Positions 8,978 through 16,765 of a DNA stretch of 64,000 nt are shown here, in pieces. The stretch is from NCBI GenBank assembly GCA_030748415.1, contig JASMMA010000006.1, positions 30,978 through 94,977 on the forward strand. Direction: 5' to 3'. The notes beneath the pieces are model-generated. The model saw only the letters and a list, made by a program, of their open reading frames with translations, searched no databases and had not been told where the DNA came from. Made by a program: the position numbers and the translations under genes. The first letter of the stretch is position 1; each line of letters starts with the position of its first letter. Source of the DNA: Planctomycetota bacterium (lineage in GTDB: Bacteria > Planctomycetota > UBA1135).

Positions 8978-10771
8978 TTGAAGCTTCGAAATGTCGCCAT
9001 TGTGGCCCATGTGGACCACGGCAAAACCACCCTCGTTGACGGCCTTTTTAAAGAGGCCGGCGCCCTCGCACGCGGTCAGGCGCAAGATGACCGGCTCATG
9101 GACTCCAATGACCTGGAGCGCGAGCGCGGAATCACAATCCTTTCCAAGAATGCGGCAGTGACCTGGAAGGGCGTTCGCATCAATCTGATTGACACGCCTG
9201 GACACGCCGACTTTGGGGGACAAGTGGAGCGCGTGCTCTCGATGGCGGATGGAGTACTTCTTCTCGTGGATGCATTCGAAGGTGTTATGCCCCAAACGCG
9301 CTTTGTTCTTTCGAAGGCATTCGCCGCAGGTCTTCGCCCCGTTGTAGTGGTGAACAAGATGGACCGACAAGATGCCCGGCCTGACGAAGTGTTGGGAGAG
9401 GTCTTTGATCTTTTTGTGGATCTTGGTGCCGAGGATATGGCTTTGGATTTCCCGGTCGTTTACGCGAGCGCCCGAAGTGGTTGGGCGTCTATGGAAGAAA
9501 AGGAAGTCGGAGATGGCTTTGCCTGTCTCTTGGACAGCATTCTGGAACAGGTCCCTGCCCCTGAGGTAGATGAAACTGCTCCGATGCGTTTTCAGGTCAG
9601 CACTTTGGACTGGAGTGATTTTGTGGGCCGCATTGGGATTGGCCGAGTTGACCGCGGTGTGCTTCGCAAAGGCATGGCGGTTTCAGTTTTGGCTGCGGGC
9701 AAAAAGCCGACCTCTGCTCGCATCAAGGAGCTCTTCAAAATTGAGGGAATGGAACGGGTAGAGACTGAAGAAGTCATCGCAGGCGATATTGCCGCGATTT
9801 CGGGGATATTAGAGGTGGGCCTGGGGGACACCGTTTGCGATTCAGAGGCTCATGAGCCACTTCCATTCCAAGAGGTTGAAAACCCAACTATTGAGATGGA
9901 GTTTTTGGTAAACGACTCGCCGTTGGCGGGTCGAGTGGGTCAGTTCGTAACCTCGCGCCAAGTTCTTGAGCGTTTAGAAAAGGCCCAAATGATGGATCCT
10001 GCCCTCCGCGTGAATCCCCTTGATGGTGGAGGTTGTCTTGTTGGCGGCCGGGGTGTTTTGCACCTTGGAATTCTCATGGAGAACATGCGCCGTGAGGGTT
10101 ATGAGTTTGCGGTTGGTCGCCCACGCGTTTTGCTGCGTGAGGAAAATGGGAAAACAATGGAGCCCATTGAGAAGACATGCGTGGAATGTCCGGAAGACCA
10201 CATGGGCAGAGTGATTGAATACTTTGGCGGCCGGGGTGCGGAAATTCATTCGATGGATCGTCGAGGAACTAGAGTGACATTGAATATGTCGGTTCCAACT
10301 CGCGGACTGATTGGTGCGCGAACCCAAGTCCTCACTCTAACCCGTGGTGAAGGAACGGTGTCTTCTGTTTTTGAAAAGTGGATGCCCCTCAATGGTGACT
10401 TGGGGGACCGGCACAATGGAGTTTTGGTTTCTAGTGAGTCTGGAAAAGTGACCGCTTATTCGTTGCGTGCTTTTGAAGACCGCGGCATATTTTTTGTAGA
10501 GCCCGGAGTTGAGGTGTACGAAGGGATGGTTCTTGGTGAGAACAACAAGGACAAAGACATCGTGCTGAATATTGTGCGCGAGAAAAAATTAACCAATGTG
10601 CGGTCCGCCAATAAGGATATTGACGAAAAAATCCGTCGTCCACGCGACATGAGCCTAGAGGCTTACTTGGAGTTTTTGGCTGACGATGAATTGTTGGAGG
10701 TGGGGCCGAACTTTTTGCGCATGCGAAAGCGACTCCTTCGCGCCAAGCTACGCCAACGCGCGGAAGTGTGA
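8978..10771 (+). CDS. typA: Ribosome-binding GTPase TypA/BipA
   Basis: 597 residues starting at TTG. Translation-factor GTPase motifs are G1 AHVDHGKTTL, switch I RERGITI, G3 DTPGHADF and G4 NKMDR. Domains II, III and V plus the TypA-specific C-terminal region (GLIGARTQVLTLTRGEGT, EKKLTNVRSANKDIDEKI) follow. TypA acts on the ribosome in stress adaptation and 50S assembly. TAGAAT at 8943-8948 lies about 29 nt upstream. The gene is followed by a 7-bp hairpin at 10790-10816 and a strong terminator at 10993-11027. Confidence 0.93.
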   Translation: MKLRNVAIVAHVDHGKTTLVDGLFKEAGALARGQAQDDRLMDSNDLERERGITILSKNAAVTWKGVRINLIDTPGHADFGGQVERVLSMADGVLLLVDAFEGVMPQTRFVLSKAFAAGLRPVVVVNKMDRQDARPDEVLGEVFDLFVDLGAEDMALDFPVVYASARSGWASMEEKEVGDGFACLLDSILEQVPAPEVDETAPMRFQVSTLDWSDFVGRIGIGRVDRGVLRKGMAVSVLAAGKKPTSARIKELFKIEGMERVETEEVIAGDIAAISGILEVGLGDTVCDSEAHEPLPFQEVENPTIEMEFLVNDSPLAGRVGQFVTSRQVLERLEKAQMMDPALRVNPLDGGGCLVGGRGVLHLGILMENMRREGYEFAVGRPRVLLREENGKTMEPIEKTCVECPEDHMGRVIEYFGGRGAEIHSMDRRGTRVTLNMSVPTRGLIGARTQVLTLTRGEGTVSSVFEKWMPLNGDLGDRHNGVLVSSESGKVTAYSLRAFEDRGIFFVEPGVEVYEGMVLGENNKDKDIVLNIVREKKLTNVRSANKDIDEKIRRPRDMSLEAYLEFLADDELLEVGPNFLRMRKRLLRAKLRQRAEV

Positions 10772-10789
10772 ACTTTCGGACCATTTTTT

Positions 10790-10816
10790 AGGAGTTTTTT
10801 TGGAAAGGGAACTCCT
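10790..10816 (+). terminator. Hairpin after typA
   Basis: A perfect 7-bp stem (AGGAGTT/AACTCCT) closes a 13-nt T- and G-rich loop 18 nt after the typA stop. There is no T-run after it, so it is a weak terminator candidate or the start of a structured RNA. Confidence 0.35.
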
Positions 10817-10819
10817 GAA

Positions 10820-11027
10820 AACTGCACAAAGTTAGGACATTCGTTGGCAGATAAGCCCCAGAGCTCCCAAAAGAGCTCCCTCACAGCTTCCGTTTTTCGA
10901 GGACCACCCTAAACTTTGCGCCTGTCGCTGCTTACAGCGGCCACTGAGCCTCAAAACACCATTTTATTGGTGCCATCTGAGGGGATGGAGTTGCGGTCCT
11001 GGCGCTTGCGTCGGGGCCGCTTTTTTT
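10820..11027 (+). ncRNA. Candidate structured RNA ending in an intrinsic terminator
   Basis: About 210 bp with no plausible ORF lie between typA and the first inverted-repeat element. The stretch contains several short hairpins: a GAGCTC repeat pair near 10861-10878, CGCTG-CTTA-CAGCG near 10927-10939, and a two-part stem (CCTCA/TGAGG enclosing CACCA/TGGTG) near 10951-10982. It ends in a strong terminator. It may be an independent small RNA or a long 3' UTR of typA. A cobalamin-type leader was considered because a TonB receptor follows and a GCCACTG string is present, but other conserved blocks were not found. Confidence 0.3.
10993..11027 (+). terminator. Strong intrinsic terminator
   Basis: A 12-bp GC-rich stem with wobble pairs (GCGGTCCTGGCG pairing with CGTCGGGGCCGC) closes a CTTG tetraloop and is followed by seven T. 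It ends a rightward transcript, either typA or the candidate RNA before it. Confidence 0.8.
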
Positions 11028-11029
11028 CG

Positions 11030-11169
11030 ATACCGAACCCGACCCTTTTTACCGGTTTTTTTTATCCCTACTGAAATTGCCTGTTTAGCGATATTTACTC
11101 AGATGTAAATGAGAGGAGCCGTTTTGAGTCGGGTCATTTTTTATCGGTAAAAAGGGTCGGGTTCGGTAT
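11030..11169 (+). repeat. Inverted-repeat element A (25-bp perfect arms)
   Basis: Arms 11030-11054 and 11145-11169 are perfect inverted copies (core GAACCCGACCCTTTTTACCG). The 90-bp interior is AT-rich and holds no ORF. Related elements sit at 14012-14089 and 14694-14772. The right arm supplies TATTCT (11167-11172), a -10-like hexamer for the next gene. Confidence 0.85.
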
Positions 11170-11172
11170 TCT
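11167..11172 (+). promoter_or_regulatory. -10 element carried by the repeat arm
   Basis: TATTCT at the outer edge of element A ends 6 nt before ATG 11179. The same hexamer in element C sits before the DegT gene. Confidence 0.45.
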
Positions 11173-11178
11173 GGGATG

Positions 11179-11886
11179 ATGTTTACGGTTGCGGACTTTG
11201 AGCTTTATCAGTTTCGTTTTCAGGGAGATCCTGAGTGGAATGGGCGGCGATTAGATGTCCGGCGCCGGCTGCAGGCCTTGGGAGACCGCTTGAAAGCGGA
11301 TTTTGCGGGTCTTGGCATTTCCTTAGACCGCCGGGAGAGTCTTCACAATCCACATAACACCAACGGGAAAAAAGTCCGCCGCCAGCGCACGATGCTATTT
11401 CGAGACAAAAAAGCCCGAGCCGCCCTGAAAAGGTTCTTAGGGAAAGAGCTTGGTAAGGATTTGGATTCTGCTAGAAACAACCTTCATTTTCAGGTTGGGC
11501 TGGATGAAAAAAGTGCCTGGTGGGGACTCCGATTAGACGAGGGCGCCTGGTACGACCTGAATGTCCTGCTAAAGCGTGCGGAAGAGAGCGATGGCCAATC
11601 TGAAATCGTTGCGGCATGTTCCGCCTCGAAGGGGTTTAATTTGGAGTTGAACCGTGGGGGCGCAAGGCCAATCTGTGAAATGGATTCCCGCGATTGGCGG
11701 GATTTAGCCGGAGTGGTTCGCCCCGGTGAAACCCAGTTAGAAATCGTGCGAAAAATCCCCGCCCACCAGGCAGCCGAAATCGGGGCAGATCTCGAAGATG
11801 CCATTGCCGCTGACCTTCTTACGCTCGCCCCGTTTTTTAAGCTCGCAAGTTGGACATTAGATGGGCCAGCCGGCGCCTCTCTTTGA
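11179..11886 (+). CDS. Protein of unknown function between repeat elements and TonB receptor
   Basis: 235 residues from the second of two adjacent ATGs (11176 and 11179); the second gives the 6-nt spacing from TATTCT. There is no signal peptide or membrane segment. The first half is rich in Arg and Lys (DVRRRLQALGDRLKAD, KKVRRQRTMLFRDKKARAALKRFLGKEL) and the second half is neutral to acidic. A WWGLRLDEGAWYDLN stretch suggests a compact alpha/beta fold. No family is recognised. It is 64 nt upstream of the TonB receptor and may be co-transcribed with it. Confidence 0.6.
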   Translation: MFTVADFELYQFRFQGDPEWNGRRLDVRRRLQALGDRLKADFAGLGISLDRRESLHNPHNTNGKKVRRQRTMLFRDKKARAALKRFLGKELGKDLDSARNNLHFQVGLDEKSAWWGLRLDEGAWYDLNVLLKRAEESDGQSEIVAACSASKGFNLELNRGGARPICEMDSRDWRDLAGVVRPGETQLEIVRKIPAHQAAEIGADLEDAIAADLLTLAPFFKLASWTLDGPAGASL

Positions 11887-11950
11887 GTAGAGTACTTTTG
11901 TTTGAGAAGGCTATTTTTGAACCCCTCCCATTAGCAGTCGTTTGGCTGGG

Positions 11951-14017
11951 ATGATTCTCACAGCATCTCTTCTCCTTCTACAGGAGCCTGTCCCCGAAAT
12001 TGATGCCCCACAACACGAAGTAGTTGTTACTGCAACGACTACTCCAACTGAGGCGCTTGAACTCCCTTGGTCCACTTCCCTTTTGGGTTACGAGGACCTT
12101 GCCACCTCCCGTTCCTTTAGCGAATCCTTGCGCGCCCTTCCCAGTGTAATGGTGCAAAAAACAGCCTATGGACAATCCAGCCCCTACATTCGGGGTCTGA
12201 CGGGTTATCACAATGTGCTTTTGCTGGACGGCGTACGAATGAACCACAGCGCCTTCCGAGCAGGACCCAACCAGTATTGGAGCGCATCAGTGGATCCGCT
12301 CACGATTGAACAGCTCGAAGTTGTACGCGGGCCAAACTCGGTCCTTTATGGATCCGATGCGATTGGGGGAACTGTAAACGCCGTCACCCGCTCCACTCCG
12401 AGGGGTGAAGCAAACGGGGGCCTAGTGAGCAGTAGTGGTGCATACGCCCGATGGTCCAGCGCCGAAGATTCCTGGACGGGTCGAGTAGAAGGGTTCTGGA
12501 GTCAGAACGACGATTGGTCCATGCTTGCTGGCGTAACCTCCCGCAAATATGGTGATTTGACTGCGGGTGATCTAACAGGTCTTCAACCTGGCACTGGATA
12601 CGACGAACTCGATGGTGATGTTCGCATGGATCGTTGGACGGATTCTGGAGTTCATCTCACCTTTGCCGCGCGAACTGTGCGCCAAGATGATGTGCCGCGG
12701 ACCCACAAAACTTTGGATTCCATTTCTTTTAATGGAACAAGTACAGGTTCTGAAAACCATCGCTTGCATGATCAGACGAGCGATTTGGTTTACGCCCGTG
12801 CCGAATGGGAAGATGCCGGTGGTTTATGGGACCGTGGGGAATTGACGGCCAGTTTTCACCGCACCGATGAATCCCGCGACCGTGAGCGGATTAAGTCGAG
12901 CCAGTTGCGGCACGATATTCAGGGCTTCACTGTGGGAGATTTTGGTTTATTGGCTCGATTCGGAACGGATACCGGATGGGATTGGGGTGCCGAAATTCAC
13001 CACGAGAAAATTGATTCCTTCAAAAAAGAGTGGCGGGATGGCGTTTTGCAGGCGCCGTTTATTCAAGGTCCGGTCGCTGACGATTCCACTGTTGATACTG
13101 CTGCTTTGTATTTGCAGCGCGAGATTCAGCTTGAAGATTGGACCGTTGTGCCGGGTGTCCGCGCGACACGCGCTCGGGTGAATGCCGGTGCGGTTGAGGA
13201 TCCCGACACAGGCAACGAAGTTTCTTTCAGCCGGAGTTGGGATGGTGTCGTTGGAAGTTTGCGTGGGATTCGCTGGACCGGTGAAGATAGAAATGTTTTC
13301 ATAGGTTTGTCGCAAGGTTTCCGTAACCCAAGTTTGTATGACCTCACTTCTTTGGATGAAACTTCGGTCGTGGAGACACCAGAATTTGATTTGGAGCCAG
13401 AGTATTTTCTGCAAGCTGAGGTCGGAACTCAAGGTCGCGAGAAAAACTTGGCCTGGCAACTTTCCGCTTGGCAAACTTGGATGAACGACATGATTATTCG
13501 TTCACCGGAGGAAGCGTCGGGGAGTTCGGTCGGCAAAGACAATGCTGATGGTTGGATGCACGGATTGGAAGCTGATGTGAAGTGGTCCCTTGCACCGGAA
13601 TGGGAAGCCCACTTGATGGCAAGTTGGATGGATGGTGAAGTTGACCAGCGCGTGGGTGCAGATGGTGTTGCCTTTGAGGACTTGTCGATTGTTTCGGCAC
13701 CGGTTGATCGCTTGATGCCTTTGCAAGCCTACCTTTCTGCGCGCCGCACGATGAATGGCGGCCACTTTTGGTATGAAGGCTGGGCCTGGGCGATGGGGGA
13801 TGCGGACAAGCTTTCCTTCCGGGATGAGCGAGATACTTCTCGGATTCCCGCAGATGGAACCCCCGCCTTTACCCTGTTTGGTTTAAGTGTGGGCTGGAAG
13901 CTATCCAAAGATCTCAACCTAAGTCTCCAAATCGAAAACCTCACCGACGAGGATTATCGAGTCCACGGTTCAGGAATCAATGGCTCCGGCCGCAGCATCG
14001 TTGCCGTCCTATACTGA
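11951..14017 (+). CDS. TonB-dependent outer-membrane receptor
   Basis: 688 residues from ATG 11951; an in-frame TTG at 11942 is an alternative start. A short signal-like N-terminus precedes a TonB box (EVVVTAT), then a plug domain (SLRALPSVMVQKTAYGQSSP, IRGLTGYHNVLLLDGVRMN, EVVRGPNSVLYGSDAIGGTVN) and a 22-strand-type barrel with LEPEYFLQAEVGTQ and NLSLQIENLTDEDYRVHGSG near the end. Such receptors import siderophores, cobalamin or glycans with energy from TonB-ExbBD. The substrate is not evident. The final residue is Tyr, and this TAC and the TGA stop both come from the left end of a repeat element. tonB follows 81 nt later. Confidence 0.9.
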   Translation: MILTASLLLLQEPVPEIDAPQHEVVVTATTTPTEALELPWSTSLLGYEDLATSRSFSESLRALPSVMVQKTAYGQSSPYIRGLTGYHNVLLLDGVRMNHSAFRAGPNQYWSASVDPLTIEQLEVVRGPNSVLYGSDAIGGTVNAVTRSTPRGEANGGLVSSSGAYARWSSAEDSWTGRVEGFWSQNDDWSMLAGVTSRKYGDLTAGDLTGLQPGTGYDELDGDVRMDRWTDSGVHLTFAARTVRQDDVPRTHKTLDSISFNGTSTGSENHRLHDQTSDLVYARAEWEDAGGLWDRGELTASFHRTDESRDRERIKSSQLRHDIQGFTVGDFGLLARFGTDTGWDWGAEIHHEKIDSFKKEWRDGVLQAPFIQGPVADDSTVDTAALYLQREIQLEDWTVVPGVRATRARVNAGAVEDPDTGNEVSFSRSWDGVVGSLRGIRWTGEDRNVFIGLSQGFRNPSLYDLTSLDETSVVETPEFDLEPEYFLQAEVGTQGREKNLAWQLSAWQTWMNDMIIRSPEEASGSSVGKDNADGWMHGLEADVKWSLAPEWEAHLMASWMDGEVDQRVGADGVAFEDLSIVSAPVDRLMPLQAYLSARRTMNGGHFWYEGWAWAMGDADKLSFRDERDTSRIPADGTPAFTLFGLSVGWKLSKDLNLSLQIENLTDEDYRVHGSGINGSGRSIVAVLY

Positions 14018-14089
14018 ACCCGACCCTTTTTACCGATAAAAAATGACCCTACTCATTTTGCTGGATAAAATGGGTAGGTTAGGACAGTA
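14012..14089 (+). repeat. Inverted-repeat element B (degenerate copy)
   Basis: The left arm begins TACTGAACCCGACCCTTTTT, like the other copies. The right arm is decayed (GGGTAGGTTAGGACAGTA). An internal hairpin pairs CTACTCATTTT with AAAATGGGTAG. The element contains the stop codon of the receptor gene and lies just before tonB. Confidence 0.65.
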
Positions 14090-14098
14090 GGGCAAGTG

Positions 14099-14701
14099 AT
14101 GGCACGAATTTTCCATTCCTCTTGGTCGCTCCCCCTTCTAGGAACGGCTTCGTTCATTTCCGTGGCGTTTCACGCTTCGGTTGTGGGAGGGGCTGCTTTG
14201 GGGATTTGGAATTGGGTTTTTTCAGAAACGCCAAATTTGACCACCCCGCCAACATTTGAGGTCCAATTTCGCCCCGATTCGGCAGCGAGCCCTGAAAGAG
14301 ACCCTCCTATTTTGGAGGTGCTTCCCCCAGAGGTCCCCGAGCCTTTGCTCATCGAATGGGAAGAAGCCCCATTCGATGAGCCTGAAACTGAGGTGAAATT
14401 GCCCTCTTTTGTCTCGGTCTCCTCTGGCTTTGTGGAGGCCGAACCCGATCCAGATGCTTGTCCACCCCCCGTTTATCCACGCTCGGCGCGTCGCTTGGGC
14501 CTTGAGGGAGTGGTGAGGGTTTGGGTTCTCGTCAGGGTGGATGGAACCGTTCAGGATTTAGGGATTGAAGCAAGTTCAGGGCATGAGGCTTTGGACCGCG
14601 CTTCGATTAGTGCGATATCTAAGTGGAAATTTTTCCCAGCGGAAGATCCCACCGGTGAGATTGCTTCCAGGACGATTATTCAAATTCGCTTCCAATACTG
14701 A
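14099..14701 (+). CDS. tonB: TonB family energy transducer
   Basis: 200 residues. Layout is typical of TonB: an N-terminal signal-anchor (about 16-40), a Pro/Glu-rich periplasmic spacer (about 45-105), and a C-terminal TonB domain (CPPPVYPRSARRLGLEGVVRV, DGTVQDLGIEASSGHEALD, ISKWKFFPAE). It would couple the inner-membrane proton gradient to the adjacent receptor. ExbB and ExbD are not in the window. GTG 14096 is an alternative start. The last codon TAC and the stop TGA are the first bases of the next inverted-repeat element, as in the receptor gene. Confidence 0.88.
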   Translation: MARIFHSSWSLPLLGTASFISVAFHASVVGGAALGIWNWVFSETPNLTTPPTFEVQFRPDSAASPERDPPILEVLPPEVPEPLLIEWEEAPFDEPETEVKLPSFVSVSSGFVEAEPDPDACPPPVYPRSARRLGLEGVVRVWVLVRVDGTVQDLGIEASSGHEALDRASISAISKWKFFPAEDPTGEIASRTIIQIRFQY

Positions 14702-14772
14702 ACCCGACCCTTTTTAATGAACAAAATGAGTCGGGCTCATTTTTATCGGTAAAAAGGGTCGGGTTCAGTATT
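14694..14772 (+). repeat. Inverted-repeat element C (23-bp perfect arms)
   Basis: Arms 14694-14716 and 14750-14772 are perfect inverted copies of the same core as element A. A nested hairpin (AAAATGAG-TCGGG-CTCATTTT) fills the centre. It contains the tonB stop codon on the left and the TATTCT of the next gene on the right. As RNA it would form a very stable bidirectional hairpin. Confidence 0.85.
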
Positions 14773-14774
14773 CT
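14769..14774 (+). promoter_or_regulatory. -10 element carried by repeat element C
   Basis: TATTCT ends 8 nt before ATG 14783 and overlaps the right repeat arm. Confidence 0.45.
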
Positions 14775-14782
14775 GGAGAGGT

Positions 14783-15907
14783 ATGGCAGTTCCCTTCTTC
14801 GACATTCGATACAACCTCGGTGAGGCCGAGAAGGTCCAGTTATTGGAAAGGTGGAAAGGAATTTTGGATCACGGGGGCTTTATTAATGGACCGGAGGTTC
14901 AAGAGTTAGAGTCAGCGCTCGCAAGCTACTTGGGTGTCAATCATGTCGTGGCCTGTTCGAATGGGTCCGACGCTCTCGTCCTAGCCCTTCGTGCCGCCGG
15001 CGTTTCCCCCGGTGATGAGGTCATCCTTCCAGCATTCACATTCTTTGCAACCGCTGGAGCAGTTTCTCGGATTGGCGCAACTCCTGTCTTCGCCGACATT
15101 GATCCCGACTCGTATTGCCTCTCCGCGGATTCCGTCGCGGAACTAATAACCAACCGCACCCGCGCTCTATTGCCGGTTCATCTTTACGGTCGGCCCGCAG
15201 ATATTTCCGCTCTTCAAACAGTTGCCAAAGATATCCCCATCGTGGAGGACTCTGCTCAAGCAGTCGGTGCCGTCGCAACCGAAGGTCCTTGCGGCGGACT
15301 CGGGCTCGTTGCCGGCTTCTCTTGCTTTCCAACAAAAAACCTAGGTGCTTGTGGTGATGCTGGTTTCGTGAGCACGAACGACTCTCAAGTTGCGGAACAC
15401 CTTCGCTGCCTTAAGGAACACGGTGGTGGCCGCCAATATTACCACGATGAAGTTGGTTTCAACTTCCGCCACGACACCTTGCAAGCTGCCGCTCTCCTCT
15501 CACGCCTACCCGAACTTCCTGTTTACAATGCCGCCCGTGCCGAAGGGGCAGAGCATTACACCCAGCTACTCGCAGAAATCGGCTGCACGGAGAACGATGG
15601 TCCCGTTCGTCCGGCGTCTAAACATCTTGGCCATGTTTGGCATCAATTCGTTTGCCGCATCCCCGGTCAGCGCAATGAGCTTCGCGCCTTCTTGCAAGAG
15701 CGCCAAATCGGGAGTGCTGTTTACTATCCACTGCCGTTGCATCTCCAACCCTGCTTCACACACCTTGGCGGTACCTCTGGCCAGCTTCCTGAGTCGGAAC
15801 GTGCTGCTCAAGAAGTGTTAGCTCTTCCTATTTATCCTGGCGTTACTTCAGAGCAGCGGGAGGAAGTCGTCGCTGGAATCGCGGCCTTTCTAGGCTGCAA
15901 GGTCTGA
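14783..15907 (+). CDS. DegT/DnrJ/EryC1/StrS family aminotransferase
   Basis: 374 residues. The PLP lysine is Lys185 in SCFPTKNLGACGDAG, with Asp156 in VEDSAQAVGA binding the pyridine nitrogen. NGSDALVLALRAAGV, LPAFTFFATAGAV and FVCRIPGQRNEL are family features. These enzymes aminate nucleotide-linked keto-sugars for lipopolysaccharide, glycans or secondary metabolites; the substrate cannot be read from the sequence. Its 3' end overlaps the convergent Hpt gene by 18 bp. Confidence 0.9.
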   Translation: MAVPFFDIRYNLGEAEKVQLLERWKGILDHGGFINGPEVQELESALASYLGVNHVVACSNGSDALVLALRAAGVSPGDEVILPAFTFFATAGAVSRIGATPVFADIDPDSYCLSADSVAELITNRTRALLPVHLYGRPADISALQTVAKDIPIVEDSAQAVGAVATEGPCGGLGLVAGFSCFPTKNLGACGDAGFVSTNDSQVAEHLRCLKEHGGGRQYYHDEVGFNFRHDTLQAAALLSRLPELPVYNAARAEGAEHYTQLLAEIGCTENDGPVRPASKHLGHVWHQFVCRIPGQRNELRAFLQERQIGSAVYYPLPLHLQPCFTHLGGTSGQLPESERAAQEVLALPIYPGVTSEQREEVVAGIAAFLGCKV

Positions 15908-16264
15908 GTTTTCTGGAATCAATCCCCGCTCTTCCAGAAAGTGGCGCAAGCGCGCGATTTCAACTTCCAAGCGGAGAAGTACCCGGCCAGCATCGTTTAG
16001 GTTTTCCCCATGTGCCCGCCGCTCTAAACCACGGGCCACCTTTTCAACATATAAAGCGCCGATGCTGCCGCTGGACCCAGATAGACTGTGCGCCGTCAGT
16101 TCGACTTGCTGAAACTCACGCAAGTGGATTGAGCGATGCAAAGATTCAAGGTGCTCCGGAAGTTCGGAAAAGAACTCCTCATAGAGAGAGCAGGTTTCTT
16201 CGCCAAACAAGTCGCGTATTTCGGAAAAGCGATGGAAATCAACTGGTGAGGGGATGTCTTTCAC
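15890..16264 (-). CDS. Hpt domain phosphotransfer protein
   Basis: 124 residues starting at GTG. A single histidine phosphotransfer four-helix domain is present with the phospho-accepting His59 in LTAHSLSGSSGSIGA, followed by the second amphipathic helix VEKVARGLERRAHG. Free-standing Hpt proteins relay phosphate between a hybrid kinase and a response regulator; no kinase or regulator partner is adjacent. A GAAGAAGGGG run just upstream of the GTG is a possible ribosome binding site. Confidence 0.75.
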   Translation of the reverse strand: MKDIPSPVDFHRFSEIRDLFGEETCSLYEEFFSELPEHLESLHRSIHLREFQQVELTAHSLSGSSGSIGALYVEKVARGLERRAHGENLNDAGRVLLRLEVEIARLRHFLEERGLIPENSDLAA

Positions 16265-16392
16265 GCCCCTTCTTCGGCTGTTAGAGGCCCAGGCTTGATA
16301 GGAAATCGGAAAAGGTAAACCCCTTTATCTTAAATGGGTTAGGTTGTCACCCCTCTCAGGTCTTCCTCAAAGAGGCAAAAGAACCAGCATTG

Positions 16393-16556
16393 GACACTGA
16401 CCCTATCCGCTGGGTCAATCGGAGAGGAAGCTCCGTTCAGCAAAGCACTTAGGGTCAGTTTTTAATGTGAGCCGAGGCCTGAAGCCAGATTGCCCTCTAA
16501 GTCATTGCTAGTTAAGGCCTTACGGTGGAGGTGACCCACCAGATGGGGTCAGTGTC
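16393..16556 (+). repeat. Long inverted-repeat element, family 2, copy 1
   Basis: 164 bp bounded by 25-bp imperfect inverted arms (GACACTGACCCTATCC on the left, GATGGGGTCAGTGTC on the right; 22 of 25 positions match). The interior contains AGCACTTAGGGTCA. Two more copies are at 31152-31316 (inverted orientation) and 53374-53536. The right arm supplies the stop codon of the small minus-strand ORF at 16549-16761. Confidence 0.8.
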
Positions 16557-16761
16557 TACTTCTTGGTGCTCGCTTCAAAAGCTTCCTGAAACACCAGGCA
16601 TTCAGAGCAACCAAGACCACCCAGGTAATCGTTGTGAATGTGGCGCCAAAAGGGTTCAGCTCAACCGGGGCACCAGGAGTCGGCTCCGAATCCGCTGGCG
16701 CTACCGTCACCGCAAGTACTGCGGGGGTAGCGAGTTGCGAGGGGGGTACCAGTGCCGTCAC
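16549..16761 (-). CDS. Possible small single-pass membrane protein downstream of the symporter
   Basis: 70 residues, starting at GTG only 4 nt after the symporter stop, so it is probably translated from the same mRNA. An Ala/Pro/Val-rich N-terminal half is followed by a transmembrane helix (about 42-58, FTTITWVVLVALNAWCF) and a basic tail (RKLLKRAPRSRH). The stop codon lies inside the arm of the repeat element. Position and layout recall the small accessory subunits of some sodium symporters, but no sequence match is claimed. It could be a chance ORF. Confidence 0.4.
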   Translation of the reverse strand: MTALVPPSQLATPAVLAVTVAPADSEPTPGAPVELNPFGATFTTITWVVLVALNAWCFRKLLKRAPRSRH

Positions 16762-16765
16762 GCGG

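Noticed and set aside
10820..10980. Cobalamin riboswitch before the TonB receptor
   Set aside because: Only a GCCACTG string and a nearby GGGAA were seen. The rest of the conserved core was not found, and a terminator and another gene intervene.
14783..15907. Many long shadow frames over the DegT and other genes
   Set aside because: They run opposite to, or out of frame with, genes with clear catalytic motifs.
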